Counted from the first letter of the stretch, positions 52,056-62,161 are shown. The stretch: 64,000 nt of DNA from Hyphomicrobium sp. (GCA_030148725.1 JASBSU010000009.1:62001-126000), one strand, 5' to 3'. A program made the numbers and translations. The notes: generated by a model not told the origin, from the letters alone.

Positions 52056-54818
52056 CTAGGCCTCGATGCGCTTCAGGGCTGCCCCGAGCTTCGCGATGCG
52101 GCTTCCCGTCTCCGCGACCCGCTCGCGATTGAGCTCGACGACATGCTCCGGCGACTTCGAAACGTTCGCCGGATTGGCGAGCCACGCTTCGGCCTTGGCG
52201 CGGTCCGTCTCGGCCTTCTCGATTTCCTTTTGCAGCCGCTTGCGCTCGGCCGCCATGTCGATGATGCCCTCGAGCGGCAACGCCACCGTGGCCTCCCCGA
52301 CGACGATCAGCGCCGCACCCTTCGGAGCGGCCTCCTCGAACGCGATGTCCTCCAGGCGTGCCAGCCGCCGGATCGTCTCGTCGTGGCGCTTGGCGCGCTC
52401 CACCGTCGCCGCACCGGCGCCGGTGATGACGAGCGGAATTTTCGCGCCGGCCGGCACATTCATCTCCGTCCGCACCGAGCGGATTTCGGAAATGAGCTTC
52501 ACGACCCAGCCGATCTCATCTTCCACCTCGGCATCGACCAGCCCCGACAGAGTTGGCCATTGGCTGAGAGCCAGGAGATTCTCCCGCTTCTCGCCATGCT
52601 CGACCGCGTGCGCCCAAAGCTCTTCCGTGATGTACGGCATGAACGGGTGCAGCAGCTTGAGGATCTGGTCGAGCGTCCACGCGACGGTCGCACGCGTCTC
52701 GGCAACGGCCGCCTCGTCATCGCCCGCCAGGATCGGCTTGATAAGTTCGAGGTACCAATCGCAGAAGACGCCCCAGACGAACTCATAGACCGCATTCGAA
52801 GCTTCGTTGAACTTGTAAGCCTCGATGCCCTCTGTCACCGCGCGCGCCGCAAGCTCCGTCTCGCCGATGATCCAGCGGTTGACGGTCTCCTTCACGCGCG
52901 ATGGATCGAAGCCGCGCTGGCGCACGCATTCGTTCATCTCGGCAAAGCGCGCCGCATTCCAAAGCTTGGTCGCGAAGTTGCGATAGCCCTCGACGCGCTG
53001 CGTCGACAGCTTGATGTCGCGCCCTTGCGCCGCCATCGCCGCAAGCGTGAACCGCAGGGCATCGGCACCGTAGGTGTCGATGATGCCGAGCGGGTCCATC
53101 ACGTTGCCCTTCGACTTCGACATCTTCTGCCCCTTCTCGTCGCGGACGAGGGCGTGGATGTAGATGTCGCGGAACGGCACCTCCTGCATGAAGTGCATAC
53201 CCATCATCATCATCCGGGCGACCCAGAAGAAGATGATGTCGAACCCCGTGACGAGCACGTTCGTCGGGTAGTAGCGCTTGACCGCCGTCGTCTCGTCCGG
53301 CCAGCCGAGCGTCGAGAACGGCCACAGCGCTGACGAGAACCACGTGTCGAGCACGTCATCGTCGCGTTTGAGATCGACCGCCTTGCCGTAATGCTTGGTC
53401 GCGTCGGCCACCGCCTGCGTTTCGTCCTCAGCGACGAACACCTTGCCGTCCGGCGCGTACCAGGCGGGAATTTGATGTCCCCACCAGAGCTGGCGCGAGA
53501 TGCACCACGGCTGGATGTTGCGCATCCATTCGAAGTACGTCTTCTCCCAGTTCTTCGGAACGAACACGCTCTTGCCGCTCTCGACCATCGCGATCGCCGG
53601 CTTCGCCATCTCGGCGGCGTTCACATACCACTGGTCCGTCAGCCAAGGCTCGATGACGACGTTCGAGCGGTCGCCATGCGGCACCGTATGCGTCGTCGGC
53701 TCGATCTTCTCGAGCAGCCCCAGCGCCGCGAAGTCTGCAACGACGCGACGGCGCGCTTCGAATCTGTCGAGCCCACGATACTCCGGCGGTGGCACATTAT
53801 TGATGTGCGCCTTGTCGTCGAGGACGTTGATCATCTCCAGCGCGTGGCGCTTGCCGACCTCGAAGTCGTTGAAGTCGTGCGCCGGCGTGATCTTCACCGC
53901 ACCGGTGCCCTTCTCGGGATCGGAATATTCGTCGGCAATGACCGGGATCTCGCGGCCGACCAGCGGCAGCTTCACCTTCGCGCCGGCCTTGATCAGTGCT
54001 GCGTAGCGCTCATCCTCAGGATGCACGGCAACGCCCGTGTCGCCCAGCATTGTCTCCGGGCGCGTCGTCGCGACGACAATGTAATCCTTGTCGTAACCCT
54101 TCACCGGCTTCGCGAGCGGGTAGCGGAAATGGTACATGTGCCCGGACGGGTTCTTGCTCAGCGCCTTCGCCAGCGCGTCTGCATCGAACGGCTTCTCGGG
54201 GTCACCATCCGCCCAGGTGAACGTGCCGCGTGCCTCGACCTGCACCACCTCCAGATCGGAGATCGCGGTCTGGAACTTCGGGTCCCAATTGACGAGCCGC
54301 TTGTCCTTGTAGATGAGCCCGGCCTCATGCAGCGCCACGAACACCTTGACGACGGCCTTCGACAACCCCTCGTCCATGGTGAAGCGCTCGCGGCTCCAGT
54401 CGCATGACGCGCCGAGCCGTTTCAGTTGATTGAGGATTGTGGAACCGGACTCTTCCTTCCACTCCCACACCTTCTCAACGAACTTCTCGCGACCGATCGT
54501 GCGCCGGTCGGGCTCCTGCCGCTCCATCATCTGGCGCTCGACCACCATCTGGGTCGCAATGCCGGCGTGATCGGTCCCCGGCTGCCAGAGCACATCCTTG
54601 CCGCGCAGCCGCTCGAAGCGGCAGAGCACGTCCTGCAGCGTGTTGTTGAGTGCATGCCCCATGTGCAGCGATCCCGTCACGTTGGGCGGCGGGATGACGA
54701 TGCAGTAAGGCTGTGCATTCGCGCGATCGGAACGCCCCGCCTTGAAGGCGTCGGCGCGCTCCCATTCCGCACGGATGCGCGGCTCGATTTCGGCGGGCTG
54801 ATAAATTTTGTCGAGCAT
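52056..54818 (-). CDS. valS: Valyl-tRNA synthetase
   Basis: A 920-residue class I synthetase. HIGH is in PPPNVTGSLHMGHALNNTLQDV and KMSKS in GQKMSKSKGNVMDPL. The CP1 editing domain (about 190-330, with a YIVVATTRPETMLGDTGVAVHPED motif) and C-terminal coiled coil (about 840-915, IDMAAERKRLQKEIEKAETDRAKAEAWLANPANVSKSPEHVVELNRER) are present. The ATG at 54818 is the conserved MLDKIYQPAEIEPR start. It lies 143 nt downstream of popZ on the same strand. Confidence 0.97.
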   Translation of the reverse strand: MLDKIYQPAEIEPRIRAEWERADAFKAGRSDRANAQPYCIVIPPPNVTGSLHMGHALNNTLQDVLCRFERLRGKDVLWQPGTDHAGIATQMVVERQMMERQEPDRRTIGREKFVEKVWEWKEESGSTILNQLKRLGASCDWSRERFTMDEGLSKAVVKVFVALHEAGLIYKDKRLVNWDPKFQTAISDLEVVQVEARGTFTWADGDPEKPFDADALAKALSKNPSGHMYHFRYPLAKPVKGYDKDYIVVATTRPETMLGDTGVAVHPEDERYAALIKAGAKVKLPLVGREIPVIADEYSDPEKGTGAVKITPAHDFNDFEVGKRHALEMINVLDDKAHINNVPPPEYRGLDRFEARRRVVADFAALGLLEKIEPTTHTVPHGDRSNVVIEPWLTDQWYVNAAEMAKPAIAMVESGKSVFVPKNWEKTYFEWMRNIQPWCISRQLWWGHQIPAWYAPDGKVFVAEDETQAVADATKHYGKAVDLKRDDDVLDTWFSSALWPFSTLGWPDETTAVKRYYPTNVLVTGFDIIFFWVARMMMMGMHFMQEVPFRDIYIHALVRDEKGQKMSKSKGNVMDPLGIIDTYGADALRFTLAAMAAQGRDIKLSTQRVEGYRNFATKLWNAARFAEMNECVRQRGFDPSRVKETVNRWIIGETELAARAVTEGIEAYKFNEASNAVYEFVWGVFCDWYLELIKPILAGDDEAAVAETRATVAWTLDQILKLLHPFMPYITEELWAHAVEHGEKRENLLALSQWPTLSGLVDAEVEDEIGWVVKLISEIRSVRTEMNVPAGAKIPLVITGAGAATVERAKRHDETIRRLARLEDIAFEEAAPKGAALIVVGEATVALPLEGIIDMAAERKRLQKEIEKAETDRAKAEAWLANPANVSKSPEHVVELNRERVAETGSRIAKLGAALKRIEA

Positions 54819-54961
54819 TGGAGGGGCAAAAATCTCGGGAAGGCGCGAGCGGAAGCAGCGGTCCTACGCTCTCCGTTCCCGCGCTGTCAACGGCGGATCC
54901 AGGCCGAACGAGAGCCTGGGCGCCGCCTGCAAAGCTTATTTCGGAACGCGATGACGGCCGC

Positions 54962-56242
54962 TCAGCTCTTGTCGGGCGTCTTGCCGCCCTTCACCTGCTC
55001 GGAAAGCTCGCTCCGTAGCGCTTCTTCGAGGATGCGCTCCATGTTCTCTGCCAGCCACTGGCGCAGCATTGGGCGCAGCAGCGCCGCCGCCGCGCCGTCG
55101 AGCTTGGGCGACGTCGCTTCGGGAGCTTCGTCCCGCACCTCGACGATGGCCGGCAACGTCTCGGCGGGCTTTTTGCTGCCGACCCCGCCGATGAATGACG
55201 CTCCTGACGTAAAGACGGACATAGCTCCCGGTTGCTGTTGCACGAGATCGACGACGGCGTCGATCAGGGCTTCGCTTGGAACCTTGCTCGCATCCACCTT
55301 CAGCGCAGGCTCGGCAAACGCCTCGGTGATCGAGGCCTTGCTTTCGCTTGGCTCGCGAACCGCAGACGCCTTCGCTTCCGAGACGACGGGGTCAGATGAG
55401 GTCGCAGCTGTGCCGCCCATCAGGCCGAATGCAGGCCCGGACGTTGGCTTGGCGGTGGAACCCAATACGTCCTGATCTGGCGACTTGCTCGTGTCGCGCG
55501 CGGGACGCGGGAACGCAGCAATGTTGGCCGCCGAACCATTCTGGCCATGACCCGGCGCGGCGCGCAGAGGCAGCACGCGCGCTTCGGCCGGCGCATCCGA
55601 TTTATCGTCCACCTTGGTCGCCGGCTCATCCGCCGACGCGCTGTCGATGCTCAGAGCCGAAGCGGGCCTCCACCGTGCGTCGCTTGCCTGCGGCTTCGGC
55701 TGCACCTCTTCTCGCTTCGGAACAACGGTGCCGAAGTCGAACGACAGGAGATGATCCTGTTTGGGCTCGGCTGTCGCGGCAGGCATATCGCCCTCTGGCT
55801 CCGCGCGCCACGACGGCTTCGAAGCAGCGGCACTACCGCGAGCGCTGGTGCTTGACGAAGTATCGGCCGACGAGCGTCCCTGCGAAAGCTCGGTCAGGGC
55901 TTCAAGATTATTGCGCGGCCCTTTCTCGATGACGCTGGCGATCTCCTGCTGCAGCGAGCGGCGCTGATCGGACAGCGCGGTCGCCACTTTCAGGGCATCA
56001 GAGAGAGAATTGAAGTTCGGGCTTTGTCCGGCGGGCGCATCAGCCGTGCGGCTGCCCGTCAGCTCGCTGATATCCGGCTCGATCGCCTCGCTTGCCTCGC
56101 GAGCGCCAAGCCCGCCGAACGGCGTGCGGCCCATGGCGTCCGGCATCGGGCGTGGACCCGGTTTGTCGTCGGAGATCATCTTGCGGATAGAGGAGAGAAT
56201 CTCCTCCATGGAAGGTTCGGAAGCCACCTGCGGCTTACTCAT
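54962..56242 (-). CDS. popZ: Cell-pole organising protein PopZ (DUF2497)
   Basis: A 426-residue, mostly disordered protein. The N-terminal SEPSMEEILSSIRKMISDDKPGP helix recruits client proteins, and the C-terminal LRPMLRQWLAENMERILEEALRSELSEQV helices drive oligomerisation. These are the two conserved PopZ/DUF2497 ends. The long Ser/Ala/Pro/Asp-rich middle (about 340 residues) is longer than in Caulobacter PopZ. It builds a polar matrix that anchors chromosome origins and signalling proteins. The ATG at 56242 follows AAGGGA. Confidence 0.88.
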   Translation of the reverse strand: MSKPQVASEPSMEEILSSIRKMISDDKPGPRPMPDAMGRTPFGGLGAREASEAIEPDISELTGSRTADAPAGQSPNFNSLSDALKVATALSDQRRSLQQEIASVIEKGPRNNLEALTELSQGRSSADTSSSTSARGSAAASKPSWRAEPEGDMPAATAEPKQDHLLSFDFGTVVPKREEVQPKPQASDARWRPASALSIDSASADEPATKVDDKSDAPAEARVLPLRAAPGHGQNGSAANIAAFPRPARDTSKSPDQDVLGSTAKPTSGPAFGLMGGTAATSSDPVVSEAKASAVREPSESKASITEAFAEPALKVDASKVPSEALIDAVVDLVQQQPGAMSVFTSGASFIGGVGSKKPAETLPAIVEVRDEAPEATSPKLDGAAAALLRPMLRQWLAENMERILEEALRSELSEQVKGGKTPDKS

Positions 56243-56519
56243 GCGGCGCAATCCCTTACACGACGCGTCGCGACGCCGCCCGCTTGCGGCTCACGCGCGC
56301 TTCCCCGGTCGTACAACGGCCATGCCCGCCCATCAATAAGGCTACACAACCCTGCGCTGTCGGAGGACGATCACCACACCCTCGAAGCCCCTAAAGGCCC
56401 CTCCGACGGCAAGCATGCCGCCACGCCATGCTCGACTGCTAATCGGCATCCTTGGCAGCTCTGTGGCGCGGCGGGGCGCCGCACCAGTTTTTCCGGGGAT
56501 ATGGATATCCGCCCTGGGC

Positions 56520-58037
56520 CTACTTCACCGGCGCCCAGCCGTCGTCTGCCACCGGCTGCGACGCCTCGAACGTCTCGGTCCGGCCGTCACCATATGTGAT
56601 GCTGAGACCGATCCATTTCCTGCGCACTTCCTGGTAGTGGACGTTCGGATCGTAGACGTAGGCCGCCGCGCCGATCCAGGCAGCGTCGAGCCGACCCATT
56701 GCCGCCAGCACGCTGTAGGCAGCGACGACGAGATTACGGCGCGTCGTTTCGAGATCGACCTGCGAGTTGAGGTACTCGAGTTCGGCGTTGAGCACGTCGA
56801 GCAGCGTACGCTGGCCGACCTTCTCTTCTTCGCGCACGCCCTGCAGAGCCACCTTGTTCGACTCGACCGACACGCGATCGGATTCGAGCTGGGCGCGCGC
56901 TGCCTCGAGCTGCGACCATGCCGCGACGAGGTTCTGCGTCTGCTCGGTACGGACCTGCTCGATCTGCTGCAGAATGCCGATGTGGTTCTGCTTGGCCTGC
57001 CGAACACGCGCGTAAACGTCACCCGCCTCGTAAATCGGAATGACCGCGCGCCCGACAAGCGTCGACGACTCCACTTCGTCCGTCAGCTTGGAGGATCCGA
57101 AACGATCATTATAGCTCGCCTCGAGCTGCACCGTCGGCAGCAACTCGCCGCGGATGCGCTCGACCGTGTACTTTGCTGCCTGCTCGCGGAACAGCGCGGC
57201 AACGACCAGCGGATCCTCGTTATTGCTGACACCCACCGCCTCTTGCAGCTGGTGCGGCAGCAGCCCCTCCGGCGGACCCGGCCAGTTCAGATTGTTCGGC
57301 GGGTGACCGATCACCTGCTGATAGCTGCCACGGCTCGTCCTGAGATTGGCGCGCGCTGCATCAAGCCGAGACACGGCATCGGCACGACGGGCCTCGGCCT
57401 GTGCAACGTCCGTCCGCGTGACTTCACCAACCGCGAAGCGATCCTGGGCGGCCTTCAGCTCTCGCGAGAGCACGTTTACGTTGTTTTCGTTGAGGCGGAC
57501 CAACTCCTGGTCGCGCACCACGTCCATATATGCCGTCACCGCCTGCAGCAGCACGATGCGCTCGGTGTCGCGAAGGACCTCGCGCTCGGCGCGCACGTTG
57601 GCTTCCGCCTCATTGACCGCGTTGTAGGTGCGAAACCCACTGAAAAGGGGCTGCACCGCCTGCACGCCGTAGCCGCGCGGCTTGGTGACACCGTCGAGAA
57701 AGTTGGAAGGGCGCTGGTCGGAGCGCTCGATGCCGATGTCAGCATTGCCCGTGATTGTGGGTCGATAGCCGGACATGGCGCGAGCAACGTCCTCGTCGCT
57801 GGCCCGCTGGAAGGCGCGCTGCGCGTCGAGACGCGGATTGTAGCCATACGCGGCAGAGAGAGCCTCCTGCAGCGACTCGGCGGTCACCGGCGTCGAGGCC
57901 GCACAAGCGAGCGCCACGCAAAGCGCGAACACCCCGCGCGCTCGTTGCGCACCGGGCGAACGATGCAGTCGCTGTTTCGACTTCATGCCCAAATGGTCAA
58001 CCCATTCATGCTGACGCTTATTTTTGGCCGTGCGCAT
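56520..58037 (-). CDS. tolC: TolC-family outer membrane efflux protein
   Basis: A 505-residue outer-membrane channel. Signal peptide RGVFALCVALACAASTPVTAES follows a long N-region. It shows the duplicated TolC fold: SLQEALSAAYGYNPRLDAQRA, VGEVTRTDVAQAEARRADA, PLFSGFRTYNAVNEAEANVRA and the second-half LVGRAVIPIYEAGDVYARVRQAKQN and EEEKVGQRTLLDVLNAELEYLNSQVDL. ATG at 58037 follows GAGGGGAA. It is the only TolC candidate in the window and could serve the RND pair at 20988-25426 (inference). Confidence 0.93.
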   Translation of the reverse strand: MRTAKNKRQHEWVDHLGMKSKQRLHRSPGAQRARGVFALCVALACAASTPVTAESLQEALSAAYGYNPRLDAQRAFQRASDEDVARAMSGYRPTITGNADIGIERSDQRPSNFLDGVTKPRGYGVQAVQPLFSGFRTYNAVNEAEANVRAEREVLRDTERIVLLQAVTAYMDVVRDQELVRLNENNVNVLSRELKAAQDRFAVGEVTRTDVAQAEARRADAVSRLDAARANLRTSRGSYQQVIGHPPNNLNWPGPPEGLLPHQLQEAVGVSNNEDPLVVAALFREQAAKYTVERIRGELLPTVQLEASYNDRFGSSKLTDEVESSTLVGRAVIPIYEAGDVYARVRQAKQNHIGILQQIEQVRTEQTQNLVAAWSQLEAARAQLESDRVSVESNKVALQGVREEEKVGQRTLLDVLNAELEYLNSQVDLETTRRNLVVAAYSVLAAMGRLDAAWIGAAAYVYDPNVHYQEVRRKWIGLSITYGDGRTETFEASQPVADDGWAPVK

Positions 58038-58291
58038 TACTTCCCCTCAGCCGCACTCGATTGGGGCCTCCCCGAGCCCTGATTCGGAATCACGAGTGCG
58101 AGGCAGAGTCTGGGGGTTGGTTTGCGATTTGTGTAGTGGCGGGGGACAGTTGGTGGAAAAGCCTTGTGGCTGCGTGGCCACAATCCCACACCACGTCGCG
58201 GCACGCTGCCGCAGCGAGCACTCACAACCCCGCGTAATCGCGCGCAGATTGCTGCTCTACCGCCCCTGCACGGGATGGCACTGAGGGTTCC

Positions 58292-58951
58292 TCACAAGAC
58301 AAACGACGGCACTTTTCCAAAGCCCGGCAGTTCCGGCCCTGACGCGTCGAACGCGACGCGCGAATCGATCGAGCGGCCGAACCGCCGCCATATGGTGGCC
58401 TTGCCGATCCCCTCCGCGTTGACGATCGCCACGAGGCGGCCGCCGTCCTTCAGCTGATCGAAGAGTTCCTCGGGGACCGTGCTGACAGAGCCTTCCACCA
58501 CGATAGCGTCGTACGGGGCCTTCGTCGGCCACCCCGCCTTGAGCGGCCCGGCCACCACGGTGACGTTCGCAAGCCCAGCAAGGTTCTGACGTGACAACTC
58601 GATCAGGGCTTCATCGCTCTCGAGGGCGACCACGCTGCGCGCCACCTCCGCCAGCAGCGCCGCAGAGTAACCGGTAGCGCCGCCGACAATGAGCACGTGG
58701 TCCGCCGGCCCGATGTCCGCGAGCTGGAGCAGCTTTGCCTCGACCCGCGGCGCCAGCAGCCACCGGGCGCCAGATTTAGCACCCGCGATCTGGATCGGCT
58801 CGTCCATGTAGGCGAGGCCCGCCAGATGGCCCGGCACGAACCGCTCGCGGGCGACACGCCGCATGGCCCGCACGATCCTGAGGTCGGTCACATCACTGGG
58901 CAGCACCTGGCTCTCGACCATATTCGTGCGCTGAACGGCGGCGTCGACCAT
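58292..58951 (-). CDS. Protein-L-isoaspartate O-methyltransferase-like protein
   Basis: A 219-residue SAM-methyltransferase-fold protein. The start (MVESQVLPSDVTDLRIVRAMRRVARERFVP) and the SAM site (VLIVGGATGYSAALLAEVA, SVVALESDE) resemble PIMT. The usual PIMT active-site motif (I-G-x-G-Q-T-I-S-x-P) is replaced here by IAGAKSGARWLLAP, and LIVGGA replaces the usual EIGTGSG. Repair of isoaspartyl residues is therefore doubtful. It lies beside tolC, while the canonical pcm site next to surE is empty. AGAGGAA precedes the ATG. Confidence 0.82.
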   Translation of the reverse strand: MVDAAVQRTNMVESQVLPSDVTDLRIVRAMRRVARERFVPGHLAGLAYMDEPIQIAGAKSGARWLLAPRVEAKLLQLADIGPADHVLIVGGATGYSAALLAEVARSVVALESDEALIELSRQNLAGLANVTVVAGPLKAGWPTKAPYDAIVVEGSVSTVPEELFDQLKDGGRLVAIVNAEGIGKATIWRRFGRSIDSRVAFDASGPELPGFGKVPSFVL

Positions 58952-59131
58952 TGCTTTCCTCTTGGCTGCGCATGTGCGTTGCAGCGGACCTTACCCGAGC
59001 CGCGCAAAATGTGCGACGGGGCGTACGGTCCCAAGCCGAATTTGACGGATCTCAAAGGCCCACTTTGCACGGCCCGATCCGTATGATACACGGCGCACTC
59101 TTTAATTGGCTCCGGCTTCGCGGGGCTGGAA

Positions 59132-59205
59132 GGCCACGTGGCGGAGTGGTGACGCAGCGGACTGCAAATCCGCGCACCCCGGTTCGATTCCGGGCGTGGC
59201 CTCCA
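59132..59205 (+). tRNA. tRNA-Cys (GCA)
   Basis: A 74-nt cloverleaf: acceptor GGCCACG pairs with CGTGGCC, anticodon loop CTGCAAA gives GCA, T loop GGTTCGATTCC, and a genomically encoded CCA end at 59203-59205. There is no variable-arm oddity. It lies alone between the PIMT-like gene and the ABC exporter. Confidence 0.97.
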
Positions 59206-59303
59206 ATAAATTAAATGATTGAGCTGTTTCGCGAGCCCGTTCCCGCAATCGCTGGTCTCTATTCGCGCGCGGCGGTCGCTCGGCCCGGACAGGGCGGCAA
59301 TTA

Positions 59304-61166
59304 TCAGCGATATCCCGCCGCCTGCAGCTCGAACAGTTCCGAATAGCGGCCCGGCCTCGATACCAACTCCTCGTGCGTGCCCGAGGTGTCCACTTTCCCG
59401 TCCGCGAGCACGAGAATGCGGTCGGCCATGCGCACGCTCGAGAAGCGATGCGAGATCAGCACCGCCGTCTTCCCGGCGCACAATTCCTTGAAGCGCGTGA
59501 ACACCTCGAACTCGGCGCGCGCATCGAGCGCCGCCGTCGGCTCGTCCAGAATGATCACCTGCGCGTCGCGCATATATGCCCGAGCGATGGCGAGCTTCTG
59601 CCACTCGCCACCGGACAGCTCGACGCCATTGTGGAATCTCTTGCCGATCATCTGCTCGTATCCGGCCGGCAGCCTCGCGATCACGCCGTCGGCAACACTC
59701 CGCCGCGCGGCCTCCCCGATACGCGTCAGATCTTCGCGCGCGTCGATCTTGCCAACCGCGATGTTGTCCGCCGCCGTCAGGTTGTAGCGAACGAAATCCT
59801 GGAAGATGACGCCGATGTTGCCGCGCACCGCGTCTAGGTCGTACTCGCGCAGATCACGGCCATCAAGCAGAATGCGGCCTTCATCCGGGTCATAGAGGCG
59901 TGCGAGCAGCTTCACCAGGGTCGTCTTGCCGGCGCCGTTCTCGCCTACGAGCGCCATGACCTCACCCGCCTTCAACGTGAAGCTCAGACCCCGCACCGCC
60001 CAGCGCTCTGCGCCTGGATAGATGAAGCCCACATTCTCGAACACGAAGCCGCTGCGGATGGGGTTGGGAAACGGCAGCGGATGCTGCGGTGACTGGATTT
60101 CCGGCTTCACATTGAAGAACGAAAACAGGTCATCGAGATAAAGTGCCTGTCCGGCCACCGATGAAAAGCCTGCCAGCAATCCCTCCATGAGAGACCGCAG
60201 CCGCGCGAACGATCCCGCGAGGAACGTCAGATCGCCGATCGAGAATGCTCCCGCGAGGGTTCCCCAGACGATGTAGACATAGGCGAGGTAGTACCCGACA
60301 GAACCAATCGCAGAGAACAGCGCGCCCCACCGGGCGCGGCGCAAAGCCAGCCGCCGGTTGGCGGCGTAGAGGTCGGCGGCCAACCGCCGATATCGATCAA
60401 TCAGGAAGCCGTGCAGGCCGAATATCTTGACCTCTTTCGCCGTCTCGACGCTTGCCGCTGTCTGCCGGACATAATCCAACTCGCGCCGTGCCGGAGTACG
60501 CAGATATTCGAGAAAATAGCTCTGCGCATTGAAGTGCGCGTCGCCGAGGAACGCCGGGATCAGCGCGACGAACAATAGAACGATGAGCCCCGGCGCGTAG
60601 ATGACGAGACCCGCAGCAAAGCTCACCGCGGTGACGATATCCTGCGCCTGCGCAAACAGCTGGGTCAGGAGCCCCATGCGACCGCTGGTTTGCCGCCGCG
60701 CCCGTTCGAGCTGGTCCTGGAACGCCGCATCCTCGAAATCTTCCAGGTCGAGCGTCGCCGCATGCTGCATCAGCCGCACGCTCGAAGCGTTGGAGACGCG
60801 TTCGGCAAGCAGGTTCTCGATCAGCGATATCGAGCGCCCCAGAACGTCCGCCAGCACGGCAAGAGCGAATTCCGCCAGCAACAGGACGCCGAGAAAGTTG
60901 AGATGACCGCTCGCCAGCCATTCCTCGAAGGATTGCGGGCGCTGCGGCAGCTGTACCAGCAGCACGACGTCGTCGATGATCAGCTTGCCGATATAGAGCG
61001 TCGCAACGGGCAGCAGCGACCTAACCAGGCGCAGCAGCAGCGACGAGAGCATGAGGCCCGGACTTGCGTCCCACACCATGAGGAGAAACGGCCTCAGGTT
61101 GCGCAGGGCGCCCACTCGTTCCCGGATGGATTTCGTCTTACTGGATGTCTTGGGCGATGCTGGCAC
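59304..61166 (-). CDS. ABC exporter with fused membrane and ATPase domains
   Basis: About 620 residues. N-terminal transmembrane domain (about 20-330, several helices such as LMLSSLLLRLVRSLLPVATLYIG and DIVTAVSFAAGLVIYAPGLIVLLFVALIP) is followed by the ATPase: Walker A GENGAGKTT, Q-loop FQDFVRYNL, signature LSGGEWQKLAIARAY, Walker B VIILDEPTAALD and H-loop ISHRFSSV. The domain order is TM-ABC, a half-size exporter likely to work as a dimer. Substrate unknown. The start is uncertain: GTG at 61166 (GGAGG about 13 nt upstream) is used; a GTG at 61247 extends the frame. Confidence 0.9.
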   Translation of the reverse strand: MPASPKTSSKTKSIRERVGALRNLRPFLLMVWDASPGLMLSSLLLRLVRSLLPVATLYIGKLIIDDVVLLVQLPQRPQSFEEWLASGHLNFLGVLLLAEFALAVLADVLGRSISLIENLLAERVSNASSVRLMQHAATLDLEDFEDAAFQDQLERARRQTSGRMGLLTQLFAQAQDIVTAVSFAAGLVIYAPGLIVLLFVALIPAFLGDAHFNAQSYFLEYLRTPARRELDYVRQTAASVETAKEVKIFGLHGFLIDRYRRLAADLYAANRRLALRRARWGALFSAIGSVGYYLAYVYIVWGTLAGAFSIGDLTFLAGSFARLRSLMEGLLAGFSSVAGQALYLDDLFSFFNVKPEIQSPQHPLPFPNPIRSGFVFENVGFIYPGAERWAVRGLSFTLKAGEVMALVGENGAGKTTLVKLLARLYDPDEGRILLDGRDLREYDLDAVRGNIGVIFQDFVRYNLTAADNIAVGKIDAREDLTRIGEAARRSVADGVIARLPAGYEQMIGKRFHNGVELSGGEWQKLAIARAYMRDAQVIILDEPTAALDARAEFEVFTRFKELCAGKTAVLISHRFSSVRMADRILVLADGKVDTSGTHEELVSRPGRYSELFELQAAGYR

Positions 61167-61438
61167 GGCGCCACTAATGCCTCCCCTTCCCCCGCAACGC
61201 CAGCAGAGATAGTGACGCGCTGGTCCGCGGGCGTACGCGGGAACCACTCCCTTGCCCAGCGACGCCGCTCCCCCTCCATCAAGCGCCTCGCGGGCCTGGC
61301 CGCCGCGACACAGTCAAGCACCACGCATCGCGTTCCCCCGACGCGTTTCGCGCCGTGGATTAGGCAACATCGCCACTGGTTGCGGTGCGAAGTCCTGAAC
61401 TATTCCTGCAGCGCAGGTTATCGGTAAGGGGGAGTTTC

Positions 61439-61606
61439 ATGAACGTCGACGGCAGCACGATCTTCGCAGAAGGCTCGCTCGAGCAGGTGGCTATTCAGGC
61501 CGCACGAAAGCTCGTCGATGAGCGAGGCTCTGGTTCTCGCAAGCACTTTCTCGACGCCTATGCTGAACACCTCGAAGCTCTGAAGCGCGAGCGCTCGGCC
61601 GAGTGA
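61439..61606 (+). CDS. Small hypothetical protein
   Basis: A 55-residue protein: MNVDGSTIFAEGSLEQVAIQ followed by an Arg/Glu-rich helical C-terminal half (ARKLVDERGSGSRKHFLDAYAEHLEALKRER). The ATG at 61439 has AAGGGGGAG just upstream, and this site, rather than the longer frame from 61385, is convincing. Unknown function; probably cytoplasmic. Confidence 0.65.
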   Translation: MNVDGSTIFAEGSLEQVAIQAARKLVDERGSGSRKHFLDAYAEHLEALKRERSAE

Positions 61607-61657
61607 TCAATTCGCCACCGCTCCAGAGCGGGTGGAGCGGTGGCATCCATCGACGGT

Positions 61658-61927
61658 TTACTTGCCCTTCCAGCCGGCTTGGCTGCTGCACTTCTCCATC
61701 ACCTTCGGATTGGCTTTCTCCCATTCGGTGATCGACCGCGTCTCGCTTTCGGACATCTCGTTGTTCATGCAGCTGCAGTACTTGGTGACCACGTCCACCG
61801 ACTGTCCCTGATCCTTATTGTCGACAACGCAATCGCCGACCCACTTCGCATCATCCGCATTCCGGTCGGCCAGCACGGGCGTCGCAACACACGCCAGCAG
61901 CGCAATGAGCGCCATACTTTTCTTCAT
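61658..61927 (-). CDS. Small secreted Cys-containing protein
   Basis: An 89-residue exported protein. Signal peptide KKSMALIALLACVATPVLADR. The mature part has four Cys: WVGDCVVDNKDQG, YCSCMNNEMSES and VMEKCSSQ, a pattern fitting two disulfides. ATG at 61927 has GGAGG about 9 nt upstream. Convergent with the 61439 gene. Function not known. Confidence 0.75.
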   Translation of the reverse strand: MKKSMALIALLACVATPVLADRNADDAKWVGDCVVDNKDQGQSVDVVTKYCSCMNNEMSESETRSITEWEKANPKVMEKCSSQAGWKGK

Positions 61928-62161
61928 GAGTTCAGCCTCCATCTCTGGTGGATGGCTCTATGCCCAGACGAATCGCGCCGCGTCGTCTCATTGCGCGCAA
62001 ACCTCCCAGCGCGCCGACGCGATTTGGCGAGGCCCGGCGGTATATGTTGAGGGTTAACCCTGGCGCGCGGACGTCCGGCGCTTTCATCGAGCCTCACGCG
62101 AACCAATTTGGCTCGCAATGAGTTATCTCCGCGAACCCTAGGGGTAACGGAGGTAGCTATC

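Noticed and set aside
56415-58082. Plus-strand frame of about 555 codons opposite tolC
   Set aside because: Antisense shadow of a clear TolC gene; composition is Arg/His/Leu-biased.
58951-59214. 87-codon plus-strand frame spanning the tRNA-Cys
   Set aside because: It runs through the tRNA cloverleaf, so coding is very unlikely.
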